The position numbers and the translations under genes were made by a program. Source: Hygrocybe punicea (taxonomy: Eukaryota; Basidiomycota; Agaricomycetes; Agaricales; Hygrophoraceae). From it: a stretch of DNA of 64,000 nt. The stretch spans positions 3,224,001 to 3,288,000 of the forward strand of contig OY744468.1 of the NCBI GenBank assembly GCA_963556145.1, in the 5' to 3' direction. How positions within the stretch are numbered: position 1 is the first letter of the stretch; every line of letters starts with the position of its first letter. Below are positions 1-11,000 of the stretch, piece after piece. The notes beneath the pieces are model-generated. The model saw only the letters and a program-made list of their open reading frames with translations. It did not search any database and was not told the DNA's origin.

Positions 1-272
1 TGTGTCGATGACATATTGAGGAGCGATATCTTGTCCTGTCTGTGGAACAATGCAGTCCACCTGACGTCAGTATTCGTCCAAGAAAGGGTATCATTGTAAA
101 CGAGTGTGGGAGGTATCAAGGTTATAGATGGAAAAGGATAAATGAACGTGGGTCCAGGTTTCGAGTCATGGCATGAGTGACAAGCTGTGGGAACAAGTCA
201 TCGGGTACTGCATTGAAGCGGTGTTGTGCAAACAATATATGATAGGGGTTGGTTCACTGTTTGGGAAGTCGT
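1..272 (-). repeat. LTR-A copy 1, inner fragment (left of Gypsy insertion)
   Basis: This is the reverse complement of the repeat seen complete at 59406-61076. It ends abruptly at the Gypsy 5' LTR and resumes without loss at 17984, so both pieces are one copy split by that insertion. The 3' part of this LTR-A copy lies before the window start. No gene is evident. Confidence 0.85.
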
Positions 273-1066
273 TGTAGAGGGTCCTTGACCCTCTGAGGCC
301 GTAACATCGATATCTCGCGAATCCGCTCGAACCCGACGTCTCTAGCAATCTATGCTCGAACCCGACGCAACCCGACACAACCCGATGCATACCGACTAGC
401 ACGGCCGCTCACGTACCTGGTCGGTCCATCTCCTAAACTCACGGAACTTCAAATATCAAAGATAGATCTCATCGGACTGGGATCCCAACATCAGACTTGC
501 CTTATTCGCGCCTAGCGTCTCCCTTATGGAGATATAGTAAAGTATATTACATCTTTTACGGTTTTTATATCTTCCACCCATTTTCCCTGTCATGGTCACC
601 TCGCAACCCTCTTCCTACTTCCCCATTTTTATTCTCCATTGTTTCCTCTCATCGGCCGAGGACTCTCGTCCAAATCTAGGTACAGAAATTTGTAGTATAA
701 AAACGGTGCCCAAGCGCCGTCTCTGAATAAGAAACCAGTTCCCCTGTTTCCTCTCTCTGAGAATTAGTCTCTCAGTAAAATCCATCGCACACATTACTCA
801 TCGGATTCCTCGACACTCTCCCCGCCGTTCTACCACCTTTATCTCTACATCCCTCGTCACCCGACACCCGACCCGCCGTACCCGACATCGTCAGCTTTGT
901 CGGCTTTGACCGGTCTCGATAGATTTCAGTATTTTACTTGGCGGCTTCTTACCATTTATATCCTATCATCTTACTGAAGCTTGTTAGACTATTCCTAGTC
1001 ACTTCTACGCTGACCCCCACAGGCTTAGGATTATTATTCCGCAGCCACCCCAACCTCGCCTTTACA
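273..1066 (+). repeat. Gypsy 5' LTR
   Basis: The 794 bp LTR begins TGTAGAGGGTCC and ends CCTTTACA. A stretch with tataaaaacgg near 697 could be its TATA region. It matches 17189-17983 with a handful of substitutions. Confidence 0.93.
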
Positions 1067-1068
1067 TC

Positions 1069-1085
1069 TGGAGCCCACCGCGAGG
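1069..1085 (+). other. putative primer binding site of the Gypsy element
   Basis: The sequence tggagcccaccgcgagg lies 2 nt after the 5' LTR, where a tRNA-complementary PBS is expected, and starts with the usual TGG. The priming tRNA is not identified. Confidence 0.5.
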
Positions 1086-1483
1086 AATAGTCTAGCACCA
1101 CCATAGCTTCCTCTTCCCGTATCCCTTCCTCTGACTGTCGTCTTCGAGATCTTCCTCGAAGAACTCTACAACAAGAACTCTCTTTAGCCGCCTTCGACCC
1201 GACAATCGACGACGACTTCTTCCAGCTAGTACCCGACCACCTCGCTCGACATAACAATCTTCCGCTCATCTCAGGGTCAAGCACCCCTTTATATCTATCA
1301 TCCGACAGTCTCGAATCGGTCAATATACCGATAATTACCATAACACCCGACTCATCCGATCTCAGTTCGACACCCGCATCACCTACGTCCCCAACTTCGA
1401 CCTCATTAGAACCCCCATCCACGTCTTCACTCTCGACATTGAAAACTCCATCATCGTCATCGTCCCCATCTTCATCTTCGTCC

Positions 1484-2749
1484 ATGCCGTCATTGTCCAT
1501 GTTACCCGACCCACTCATCGTACACCCAACAACCGCCTCATCGACATCTCAGCTCCTTCCACCCGCAATGACTTCGACCGCCAGATCCTCAACTGCTACC
1601 ATTCCCCATGTTACTCCTCGACAGATGCCTGCTTGCAGTCATTCCACGGCCCCGACCTTCGACGGGAACCCCCTGAATATAAACCGCTTCTTCGAAGAAG
1701 TCGAAATACTTGCTGTTGATGCCGCTCTCAACAATGCAGGATGCATCAAGCATAGTCTGCGCTACGCGTCGCTTAGCGACTACGAGCTTTGGGCGAGTTT
1801 ACCTAGCGCGACCGGCGTTGATTATGCCGCATTCAAAAGGAGCGTACTCGTGCTATACCCGGGCACGGAGGATGATCATTGGTACACGATGGCGGATCTC
1901 GACCATCTCACCCACACCCAAACCAGTTACAGCATCCATACTCGCGCCAAACTTGGCAAATACTACCGCGACTTCATCCGGATCTCAGGATTCCTCTTAG
2001 ACAAGGGTCGAATCTCTCCTCGAGAACGCAACATTGTGTACGAGAACGGCTTTCATGCTGAGCTTAAAAAGGACATCAAAACCCGTCTGCAGTACCAAAA
2101 ACCGAACCATTTCCATAGTGACCCTTACGACTTCCAGGACTTCCACAACTGCGCCCACTTCCTGCTGGCCGGAACCGCAGCCGAACCGTCCACCATCTCT
2201 CGTCTATCGTCAACGTCGCCTGCCGCCATCCAGTACTCGACTCCAATGGAACCCGCCACCCGCTACCCGCCACCCGCTTGCTATGACCCGGTCATTCCTA
2301 AAGCGGAACCGGTCGAACCTAACATATCCGACCTCTTTCGTCTCGTTTCGCAACAACTCGCCGTCCTCACGCAAGCCCTCACCGAACGCAACAACCCCCC
2401 AAAGCCTTGTGCAAATAGGGCTGAGCCGACCACCGTGGGACAGGGTTTCACCAATTTCAACTGCCTCTTTTGCGACGACCCGTTCCATCATATACGTGAT
2501 TGTCCCATCTGCGAGCAGTACACGTGAGATGGAATATGCCGCAAGAACGAGCATGGCCGCATCGTGTTGCCTAATGGAATGTATCTTCCAAAGGCTATCA
2601 TCGGCAAAAATATGAGGGAACGCCTCGATGCGTGGCACGCACAGAACCCCAGAAACCACGCTCCCCCTACCCGTAACCCCACAGAGCCCTTCCAACGCGA
2701 TCCGCCACCCCACGTTAAACCAACTTCGTCTCCATTGTCGAGGCACTGA
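1484..2749 (+). pseudogene. gag: Gypsy gag-like polyprotein with CCHC zinc knuckle
   Basis: The first ATG of the open frame is at 1484. The N-terminus is Ser/Thr/Pro-rich, and a central region around residues 50-200 resembles retrotransposon gag. A C-terminal zinc knuckle fits C-x2-C-x4-H-x4-C (CLFCDDPFHHIRDC, near 2460-2510) and should bind the element RNA. A TGA at 2525-2527 interrupts the frame, which then continues sensibly to about 2749. A frameshift near 2715-2730 leads into the protease frame. The TGA may be a decayed CGA codon. The product would coat the RNA in cytoplasmic particles. Confidence 0.8.
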
Positions 2750-3813
2750 CCTACGAGCCCGAAGTCCTTCCCGAGCATGCAGACATTTTTCAGTCTACGA
2801 CCTCCGACATAGACGACGACAACGAACAAATCAAAGTCTTAGAAGCCGAGGTACAACGGCTTTGTAAACGGGTTAGATTCGATGGTGTAGAGATCCCATC
2901 GAAGGTGAAAGGCAAGTCTAGAGAAACGTTTCCCAATCCGCCCGCCGCTTCCACGTCCGTCCCCGCCGCGAAACCTGCCGAGAAAACCGCCAGACCTATC
3001 AACGAGCAGCCGATTACCATAGTCCCCCCTTTGAACACGCGGCCGACCGAGCCAACCGCCTTCGTGCCGCGCACTCCCCAGAACCTTCCCGTGTTGCACC
3101 CCCAATATCGCTACCAGGCCCCCATCGAAGATCCCGGTATCGCCAAATCCGTCATCGACCGTGCGCTCAATTCTCAAGTCTGCATTTTGCAACGAGAACT
3201 CTTGGCCATGTCATCCGATGCCCGCCGTCACATGAAGGACCTCACTACTTCGAAAAAGGTCACCGCCGAGAGTAACAATGTCGAGGTCTTCCATTTTCAT
3301 GCACCCGAAATTCCCACTCGCGCCTGTCAACATTGTCAGGAAAACGTCCCGCTCATCATCGGCCGCGACTCAGTCCCTCTCTGTGCGGTCTACCCGCTCA
3401 TCAACGGCAAATTCGTATTTGAGTGTGTCCTCGACAATGGCTCCATGATCATCGGTATGCGACACGACATTTGGGAGAAACTCGGTTACGGCCTCCAAAA
3501 TATGAAGATGTGGATGCAGTCAGCAAATAAAAGTGACAACGACACCCTCGGCTGGATCGCCAACCTCAAATTTACCTTCGGCGACGTTGATCTTTTCCTC
3601 CAAGTCCAAGTCGTCGACGATGCCCCTTACAAGATCCTCATCGGCCAACCGTTCTTCACGCTTTCCGAGGCCCTCACGAAGGATTATAAAAACAGAGAGC
3701 AACAAGTCACGATCATGGATCCAAACACCGGCGCCGTTGTCACCTTGCCCACCATCGAGCACAACCAAAAGAACCAACGAGAGTGGTCCGACACCAGAAA
3801 GCTGGATTTTTAA
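2730..3813 (+). pseudogene. Gypsy retropepsin-like protease region
   Basis: An acidic and Pro-rich linker is followed by a retropepsin-like domain around 3340-3680. The active-site segment reads VLDNGSMIIG (Asp codon 3433-3435), with Asn where classical enzymes have Ser or Thr after the Asp. A later ILIGQPFF fits the flap-distal ILG-type motif. It would cleave the element polyprotein. The frame closes at 3813 and the RT frame opens around 3783, so a frameshift or programmed shift separates them. There is no ATG near the upstream end, so translation probably continued from gag. Confidence 0.75.
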
Positions 3814-5048
3814 AAGTCGAGGACCCGGAGATACCTCTCGGGAAGGACGCACCAGGAGATGAGAAGCTGCCACTCAAAAGCGACCACACCTATACCACGA
3901 ACTATGCTTCCCTTTTGCTGTTTCCCCTAGAAGAGGACTTATGTTTTTCTATCGATTTAGATTTCTCTTCGTCTCAGCCTCAGACTGCCGCCCAGTACAT
4001 TTCATTGTTGACCAATGTACAAAATCAGATACGTACTACCGATACCCTTCCTTTGTCTTGTTCCGTCTCCGCTCCCGCATCACCTATTTCTTCTTCGAAT
4101 ATTTGTAACAAAGCCTCTACTGAACACGCTACTTATATCTCGTATACCACCCCCCCTACCAGGGACCTAAAAGGAGTCGTCACCAAGAAAAAGTATAAGA
4201 AGGTAGCCGATCATATCCGCCCAATTTCTACCACTCTCCCCGACAAATACCGAATCATACGCGAGATCACCGGCGACCCGCTAGCCGACTTACCCACGCT
4301 CCCGACACACCCGCCTGACTTTATACCCGGCACCTGCTACACCCAGGAACGACACAATGTGATGCCGATGAACCTGGATGGATTCCTTTGGCCTGAGGAA
4401 GAGAAACTCAGCCACCATATCATCAAAACACAAGAAGCCACCTTCGCCTGGAACGAATCCAAGAAAGGCCAGTTCAATATGGACTACTTCCCACCGATCC
4501 ACATTCCCACTGTACCGCACGACCTGTGGGTCCATCGCAATATCCCAATCCCACCCGGCATCCTTAACGAAGTCATCGGCATCATCAAAGACAAAATTAA
4601 CGCCGGTACCTATGAACCCTCGAATTCGTCATACTGCTCCCGCTGGTTCTGCGTTTTGAAAAAGGATGGGAAGTCCCTTCGAATCGTCCACAATCTACAG
4701 CCGCTTAACGCCGTCACTATCCGCGATCCCGCCATACCACCCATGACCGAGCACTTGGCCAAGGCCTTTGGCGGCCACTCTTGCTATGCTTCCTTCGACC
4801 TCTTCATCTCTTTCGACCAACGCCTCGTCCACCCCTCGTCTCGGGACTATATGACGTTTCAGTCTCCACTCGGAACGCTTCAACTTATGCGGATCGCTAT
4901 GGGATACACAAATTCCCCGCAGATCCTACATGGTGACTCCACATACATCCTCCATGACGAAATCCCTCATCTTGCCATTCCGTATATGGACGATATTCTT
5001 GTCAAAGGGCCTCCAACCCGCTACGAGCAACCCGACAATAGTCCAGGG
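3783..5048 (+). pseudogene. pol: Gypsy reverse transcriptase, N-terminal part
   Basis: RT fingers and palm are visible: YEPSNSSYCSRWFCVLKKDG, then LRIVHNLQPLNAVT, then the FDLF motif, and the catalytic YMDD at 4983-4994 followed by ILVKGPP. The frame breaks at 5048 where the fold-back element entered. The thumb and connection domains resume at 11001. Joining the flanks after removing the element and one CAGGG copy restores an uninterrupted reading frame, which fixes the insertion point. The enzyme would copy element RNA to cDNA; this copy cannot make it. Confidence 0.9.
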
Positions 5049-5119
5049 GGTTTTAGTTAAACTCAACCCAAGTTAAGGTACGAAAGTTAGGTGTACTATC
5101 TGCACTAGTAGCTGGGGCT

Positions 5120-6735
5120 TAAGTTAAACTCCCAGACAGTGCCTGCTGCGATACAGTTAAACTCAGCCTAGCAATTACTGGTAGGTTCAGTTAAACTTTA
5201 GACAGCAGTGCTAAGGCCTTCAGTTCACTGTAAAGCTCAGTTAAACCCAGCCCAGTTGTGACTGTGAGCTTAGTTAAACTGTGTGCACTATTTACTGCAT
5301 TGGCAGTTTAACTTTGAGCAGTAGCTACTGGATGGTCAGTTTAACCATCTGCAGCAGTTGCTGTACCCTCAGTTTAACCAGGTGCAGCATTTGCTGGATG
5401 TCTAGTTTAACTCGGAGCAGTTGCTACTGATTGCTCAGTTTAACCAGATACAGCACTTGCTGGACATCCAGTTTAACTCATAGCAGTAGCTGCTGGGTGG
5501 TCAGTTTAACCAGGTGCAGCACTTGCTGCACCTCCAGTTTAACTCGGAGCAGCAGCTGCTGTACCTCCAGTTTAACCAGGTGCAGCAGTTGCTGGACCCC
5601 TGTTTAACTTGGAGCAGTAGCTACTGGATGGTCAGTTTAACCATCTGCAGCAGTTGCTGTACCCTCAGTTTAACCAGGTGCAGCACTTGCTGCACCTCCA
5701 GTTTAACTTGGAGCAGCGGCTACTGTACCTCCAGTTTAACCAGGTGCAGCATTTGCTGTACCATCAGTTTAACTTTGAGCAGTAGCTACTGGATGGTCAG
5801 TTTAACCATCTGCAGCAGTTGCTGTACCCTCAGTTTAACCAGGTGCAGCATTTGCTGGATGTCTAGTTTAACTCGGAGCAGTTGCTACTGATTGCTCAGT
5901 TTAACCAGATACAGCACTTGCTGGACATCCAGTTTAACTCATAGCAGTAGCTGCTGGGTGGTCAGTTTAACCAGGTGCAGCACTTGCTGCACCTCCAGTT
6001 TAACTCGGAGCAGCAGCTGCTGTACCTCCAGTTTAACCAGGTGCAGCAGTTGCTGGACCCCTGTTTAACTTGGAGCAGTAGCTACTGGATGGTCAGTTTA
6101 ACCATCTGCAGCAGTTGCTGTACCCTCAGTTTAACCAGGTGCAGCACTTGCTGCACCTCCAGTTTAACTTGGAGCAGCGGCTACTGTACCTCTAGTTTAA
6201 CCAGGTGCAGCATTTGCTGTACCATCAGTTTAACTTTGAGCAGTAGCTACTGGATGGTCAGTTTAACCATCTGCAGCAGTTGCTGTACCCTCAGTTTAAC
6301 CAGGTGCAGCATTTGCTGGATGTCTAGTTTAACTCGGAGCAGTTGCTACTGATTGCTCAGTTTAACCAGATACAGCACTTGCTGGACATCCAGTTTAACT
6401 CATAGCAGTAGCTGCTGGATGGTCAGTTTAACCAGGTGCAGCACTTGCTGCACCTCCAGTTTAACTCGGAGCAGCAGCTGCTGTACCTCCAGTTTAACCA
6501 GGTGCAGCAGTTGCTGGACCCCCTGTTTAACTTGGAGCAGTAGCTACTGGATGGTCAGTTTAACCAGGTGCAGCATTTGCTGCACCCTCAGTTTAACTAG
6601 GTGCAGCACCTGCTGCACCTCCAGTGTAACTTGGAGCAGCAGCTACTGTACCTCCAGTTTAACCAGGTGTCGCAGTTGCTGGACCCCCAGTTTAACTCAG
6701 AGCAGTAGCTACTGAATGGTCAGTTTCTTCTGGCA
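5120..6735 (+). repeat. hairpin-rich tandem array, left arm
   Basis: Units of about 40 bp are separated by AGTTTAAC(C/T), and many contain a self-complementary core such as GGTGCAGCAcTTGCTGCACC. A higher-order period of 461 bp is clear: the same phrase starts at about 5305, 5766 and 6227. The reverse-complement array in the right arm is at about 10250-10980 and holds a single higher-order unit. The open frames over this array are compositional, not genes. Confidence 0.9.
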
Positions 6736-7129
6736 GTTGCCAGGGGCATAGTTAACCATTCCCATGCAATTGCTAGGGGGTGCAGTTCACTTTCTTCTGG
6801 CAGTTGCCAGTGGGCATTTAACCATTTTCTTGTAATATAACGAAATGGAATTATTAAAAACACAGAGAATAGCAAAATTACAAAATTATTATTTTGGAAA
6901 TGCACAATATCTCAGTTTTACCATCAGCCATTACAGGAGCTATTTATATGCCAAAATCAGAAATTACCCGACTTGGAATATGGTGCTTTTTTTATTTAAT
7001 ATTACTCAATTCCAAATAAATACATACCTCATATGAATAGCAATACCTCAATATTACTTAAGTGAAAATATACATTAAATGATTATTTTATCTAAATACA
7101 TAATTAAATAATTAAATATGGCTGGTGGT

Positions 7130-7400
7130 GGTAGTCTGGTGGTGAGAGGTGGGAGGTGGTGGGAGGAGGAAGAGGGTGGGGGTGGGACAAGGGGTTGGCA
7201 GGAGGGAGGGGGGGTGAGAGAAGGGAGGGGGGGTGAGAGAAGGGAGGGGGGGTGAGAGAAGGGAGAAGGGAATGGGAGTGGGAGTGGGAGTGGGAGTGGA
7301 GTGGAGAAGGAGTGGGAGAAGGGAGTGGGAGAAGGAAGAGGAGGGACGGGCAGCAGGGAGAGGGAGAGGGAGAGGGAGGAGGAGAGAGGGGCGGGGGGGT
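7130..7400. repeat. homopurine tract, left arm
   Basis: The plus strand is almost purely G and A for about 260 bp, including several G-runs and GGGAGT-type repeats. The complementary homopyrimidine tract is at about 9575-9800 in the right arm. Such tracts can form triplex or G-quadruplex DNA. Long Glu/Gly/Arg or Pro/Ser frames here are low-complexity translations. Confidence 0.85.
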
Positions 7401-8389
7401 GGCATGTACATACCTCCGTCGTCCTCGTCCCTGTCTCTGTCTCCGTCCTCATCTTTGTCTTTGTCTTTGTCTTTGTCTTTGTCTTTGTCCTGTCGTCGTC
7501 GTCCCCATCCCCGTCGTCGTCCCCCGTTCTCCTCGTCGTCCCTGTCGTCGTCGTCCCCGCCCTGTCGTTATCCCCCGTTCTCCTCGTCGTCCCATCCCCG
7601 TCATCCCCGTCCCCGTCCCCGTCCCCATCCCCGTCCCCGTCCCCGTCGTGCCCGTCTCTGTCCTTGTCGTTTCCTTCGCCATCGTCCCCTGGTTGGTCGT
7701 CGTCATCTCCGTCATCCTGTCGTCCCGTGGCTGGCCGTCTCCGTCCTCATCGGCGGGCCGTCTGTGTCCTCATGGTTGCCATCTGGCGCATCTTTTTTCC
7801 CGGCGTCGCGTGCCGTTTCCGCTATCCTCACCGGGACCGTTGTTGTCCGCGCCCGTTGGGTTTACTGAGGTGGCCGTGGCGTTCTTGTCTGGGCTGGGTA
7901 GGTTGGTGGGTGTTTGGGTTCGCCTGCGTTTGGCGCGGGGTAACTGCACAAAAACCCACCTTAGTTAGCAAAAAAAACAAAGATTCAAAAATAAAAATAA
8001 AACCTTGGGTGCTCTTCTGCACCCGTTTCGCGTCGTTGAAAACTTCAAGTCGTGCGGGAAAGCCAGCCGGCAGTTGCTGAATTCCTAAATGGGGTCGAGT
8101 TGCTAAATATGGAACTATGGCTGGAACATTTTGAATATTCTGGCATGCACAATAATGCATGTATCAACAAAGTAAGACTCTCCAGAGATACAAGTGTAGA
8201 ATACCTACTCCTAGATTAATTTGTGTATTTTATTTGATCCTACATACAGAGATATTCACAATGTGTTGTATTCCTCTGCCAAAATTGGACCCTTAATCAC
8301 CCAACTTTGCGAGTACACATCTCAAAAATCCAAATTTAATTCTGGGAGTACTAAGTAGATGCTATATGATGTTGAACACCAGTGCCTGG

Positions 8390-8489
8390 NNNNNNNNNNN
8401 NNNNNNNNNNNNNNNNNNNNNNNNNNNNNNNNNNNNNNNNNNNNNNNNNNNNNNNNNNNNNNNNNNNNNNNNNNNNNNNNNNNNNNNNN
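8390..8489. other. assembly gap at the centre of the fold-back element
   Basis: Exactly 100 N, the usual placeholder for a gap of unknown size. The left arm stops at 8389, and on the right about 88 bp (8490-8577) have no counterpart on the left. The true centre is therefore missing and could hold from nothing to several kilobases. Confidence 0.95.
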
Positions 8490-11000
8490 CAACCGAGACA
8501 TTAACTTGAATGATTTGTGATTGAAGGTTGCGGATTTGTTACATGTTGGCTACAACACATACCCTACACCACCAATAACCAGGCACTGGTGTTCAACATC
8601 ATATAGCATCTACTTAGTACTCCCAGAATTAAATTTGGATTTTTGAGATGTGTACTCGCAAAGTTGGGTGATTAAGGGTCCAATTTTGGCAGAGGAATAC
8701 AACACATTGTGAATATCTCTGTATGTAGGATCAAATAAAATACACAAATTAATCTAGGAGTAGGTATTCTACACTTGTATCTCTGGAGAGTCTTACTTTG
8801 TTGATACATGCATTATTGTGCATGCCAGAATATTCAAAATGTTCCAGCCATAGTTCCATATTTAGCAACTCGACCCCATTTAGGAATTCAGCAACTGCCG
8901 GCTGGCTTTCCCGCACGACTTGAAGTTTTCAACGACGCGAAACGGGTGCAGAAGAGCACCCAAGGTTTTATTTTTATTTTTGAATCTTTGTTTTTTTTGC
9001 TAACTAAGGTGGGTTTTTGTGCAGTTACCCCGCGCCAAACGCAGGCGAACCCAAACACCCACCAACCTACCCAGCCCAGACAAGAACGCCACGGCCACCT
9101 CAGTAAACCCAACGGGCGCGGACAACAACGGTCCCGGTGAGGATAGCGGAAACGGCACGCGACGCCGGGAAAAAAGATGCGCCAGATGGCAACCATGAGG
9201 ACACAGACGGCCCGCCGATGAGGACGGAGACGGCCAGCCACGGGACGACAGGATGACGGAGATGACGACGACCAACCAGGGGACGATGGCGAAGGAAACG
9301 ACAAGGACAGAGACGGGCACGACGGGGACGGGGACGGGGATGGGGACGGGGGACGGGGACGGGGATGACGGGGATGGGACGACGAGGAGAACGGGGGATA
9401 ACGACAGGGCGGGGACGACGACGACAGGGACGACGAGGAGAACGGGGGACGACGACGGGGATGGGGACGACGACGACAGGACAAAGACAAAGACAAAGAC
9501 AAAGACAAAGACAAAGATGAGGACGGAGACAGAGACAGGGACGAGGACGACGGAGGTATGTACATGCCACCCCCCCGCCCCCTCTCTCCTCCTCCCTCTC
9601 CCTCTCCCTCTCCCTGCTGCCCGTCCCTCCTCTTCCTTCTCCCACTCCCTTCTCCCACTCCTTCTCCCACTCCCACTCCCACTCCCACTCCCATTCCCTT
9701 CTCCCTTCTCTCACCCCCCCTCCCTTCTCTCACCCCCCCTCCCTTCTCTCACCCCCCCTCCCTCCTGCCAACCCCTTGTCCCACCCCCACCCTCTTCCTC
9801 CTCCCACCACCTCCCACCTCTCACCACCAGACTACCACCACCAGCCATATTTAATTATTTAATTATGTATTTAGATAAAATAATCATTTAATGTATATTT
9901 TCACTTAAGTAATATTGAGGTATTGCTATTCATATGAGGTATGTATTTATTTGGAATTGAGTAATATTAAATAAAAAAAGCACCATATTCCAAGTCGGGT
10001 AATTTCTGATTTTGGCATATAAATAGCTCCTGTAATGGCTGATGGTAAAACTGAGATATTGTGCATTTCCAAAATAATAATTTTGTAATTTTGCTATTCT
10101 CTGTGTTTTTAATAATTCCATTTCGTTATATTACAAGAAAATGGTTAAATGCCCACTGGCAACTGCCAGAAGAAAGTGAACTGCACCCCCTAGCAATTGC
10201 ATGGGAATGGTTAACTATGCCCCTGGCAACTGCCAGAAGAAACTGACCATTCAGTAGCTACTGCTCTGAGTTAAACTGGGGGTCCAGCAACTGCGACACC
10301 TGGTTAAACTGGAGGTACAGTAGCTGCTGCTCCAAGTTACACTGGAGGTGCAGCAGGTGCTGCACCTAGTTAAACTGAGGGTGCAGCAAATGCTGCACCT
10401 GGTTAAACTGACCATCCAGTAGCTACTGCTCCAAGTTAAACAGGGGGTCCAGCAACTGCTGCACCTGGTTAAACTGGAGGTACAGCAGCTGCTGCTCCGA
10501 GTTAAACTGGAGGTGCAGCAAGTGCTGCACCTGGTTAAACTGACCATCCAGCAGCTACTGCTATGAGTTAAACTGGATGTCCAGCAAGTGCTGTATCTGG
10601 TTAAACTGAGCAATCAGTAGCAACTGCTCCGAGTTAAACTAGACATCCAGCAAATGCTGCACCTGGTTAAACTGAGGGTACAGCAACTGCTGCAGATGGT
10701 TAAACTGACCATCCAGTAGCTACTGCTCAAAGTTAAACTGCCAATGCAGTAAATAGTGCATACAGTTTAACTAAGCTCACAGTCATAACTGGGCTGGGTT
10801 TAACTGAGCTTTACAGTGAACTGAAGGCCTTAGCACTGCTGTCTAAAGTTTAACTGAACCTACCAGTAATTGCTAGGCCGAGTTTAACTGTATCGCAGCA
10901 GGCACTGTCTGGGAGTTTAACTTAAGCCCCAGCTACTAGTGCAGATAGTACACCTAACTTTCGTACCTTAACTGGGGTTCAGTTAACTAAAACCACAGGG

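Larger units (their letters stand above)
5049..10995. mobile_element. giant fold-back (long inverted repeat) element
   Basis: The ends are GGTTTTAGTTAAAC at the left and the inverted GTTAACTAAAACC(A) at the right, flanked by a CAGGG target duplication (5044-5048 and 10996-11000). The left arm (5049-8389) and right arm (about 8578-10995) are inverted copies over about 2.4 kb. The left arm carries two extra 461-bp repeat units. Each arm holds, from outside in, a hairpin-rich tandem array, an AT-rich stretch, a 260-bp homopurine/homopyrimidine tract, CTTTGT microsatellites and GTCGTC-type repeats, then about 600 bp of ordinary sequence. No transposase is recognisable; if one exists it lies in the unsequenced centre. 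The superfamily is unknown. Arms of this length are typical of fold-back elements. Confidence 0.85.

Noticed and set aside
949..1518. Minus-strand frame of 189 aa opposite gag
   Set aside because: A shadow of the Ser-rich gag start (poly-Asp/Glu on the other strand), and it reads into the LTR.
5120..6735. CRISPR-like array
   Set aside because: The units are not constant repeats with unique spacers, there are no cas genes, the host is a eukaryote, and the array lies in a mobile element arm in two orientations.
7112..7968. Overlapping long frames rich in Glu/Gly/Arg, Pro/Ser or Asp/Gly in the left arm, and mirror ones at 8888-9891
   Set aside because: They are translations of homopurine tracts and GTCGTC/CTTTGT repeats, open in several frames at once, and occur identically in the inverted arm.
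5049..10995. Palindrome as a pure assembly artefact
   Set aside because: Terminal sequences match and a CAGGG duplication interrupts an otherwise continuous RT frame, which an artefact would not create. The arm lengths and the centre may still be misassembled.
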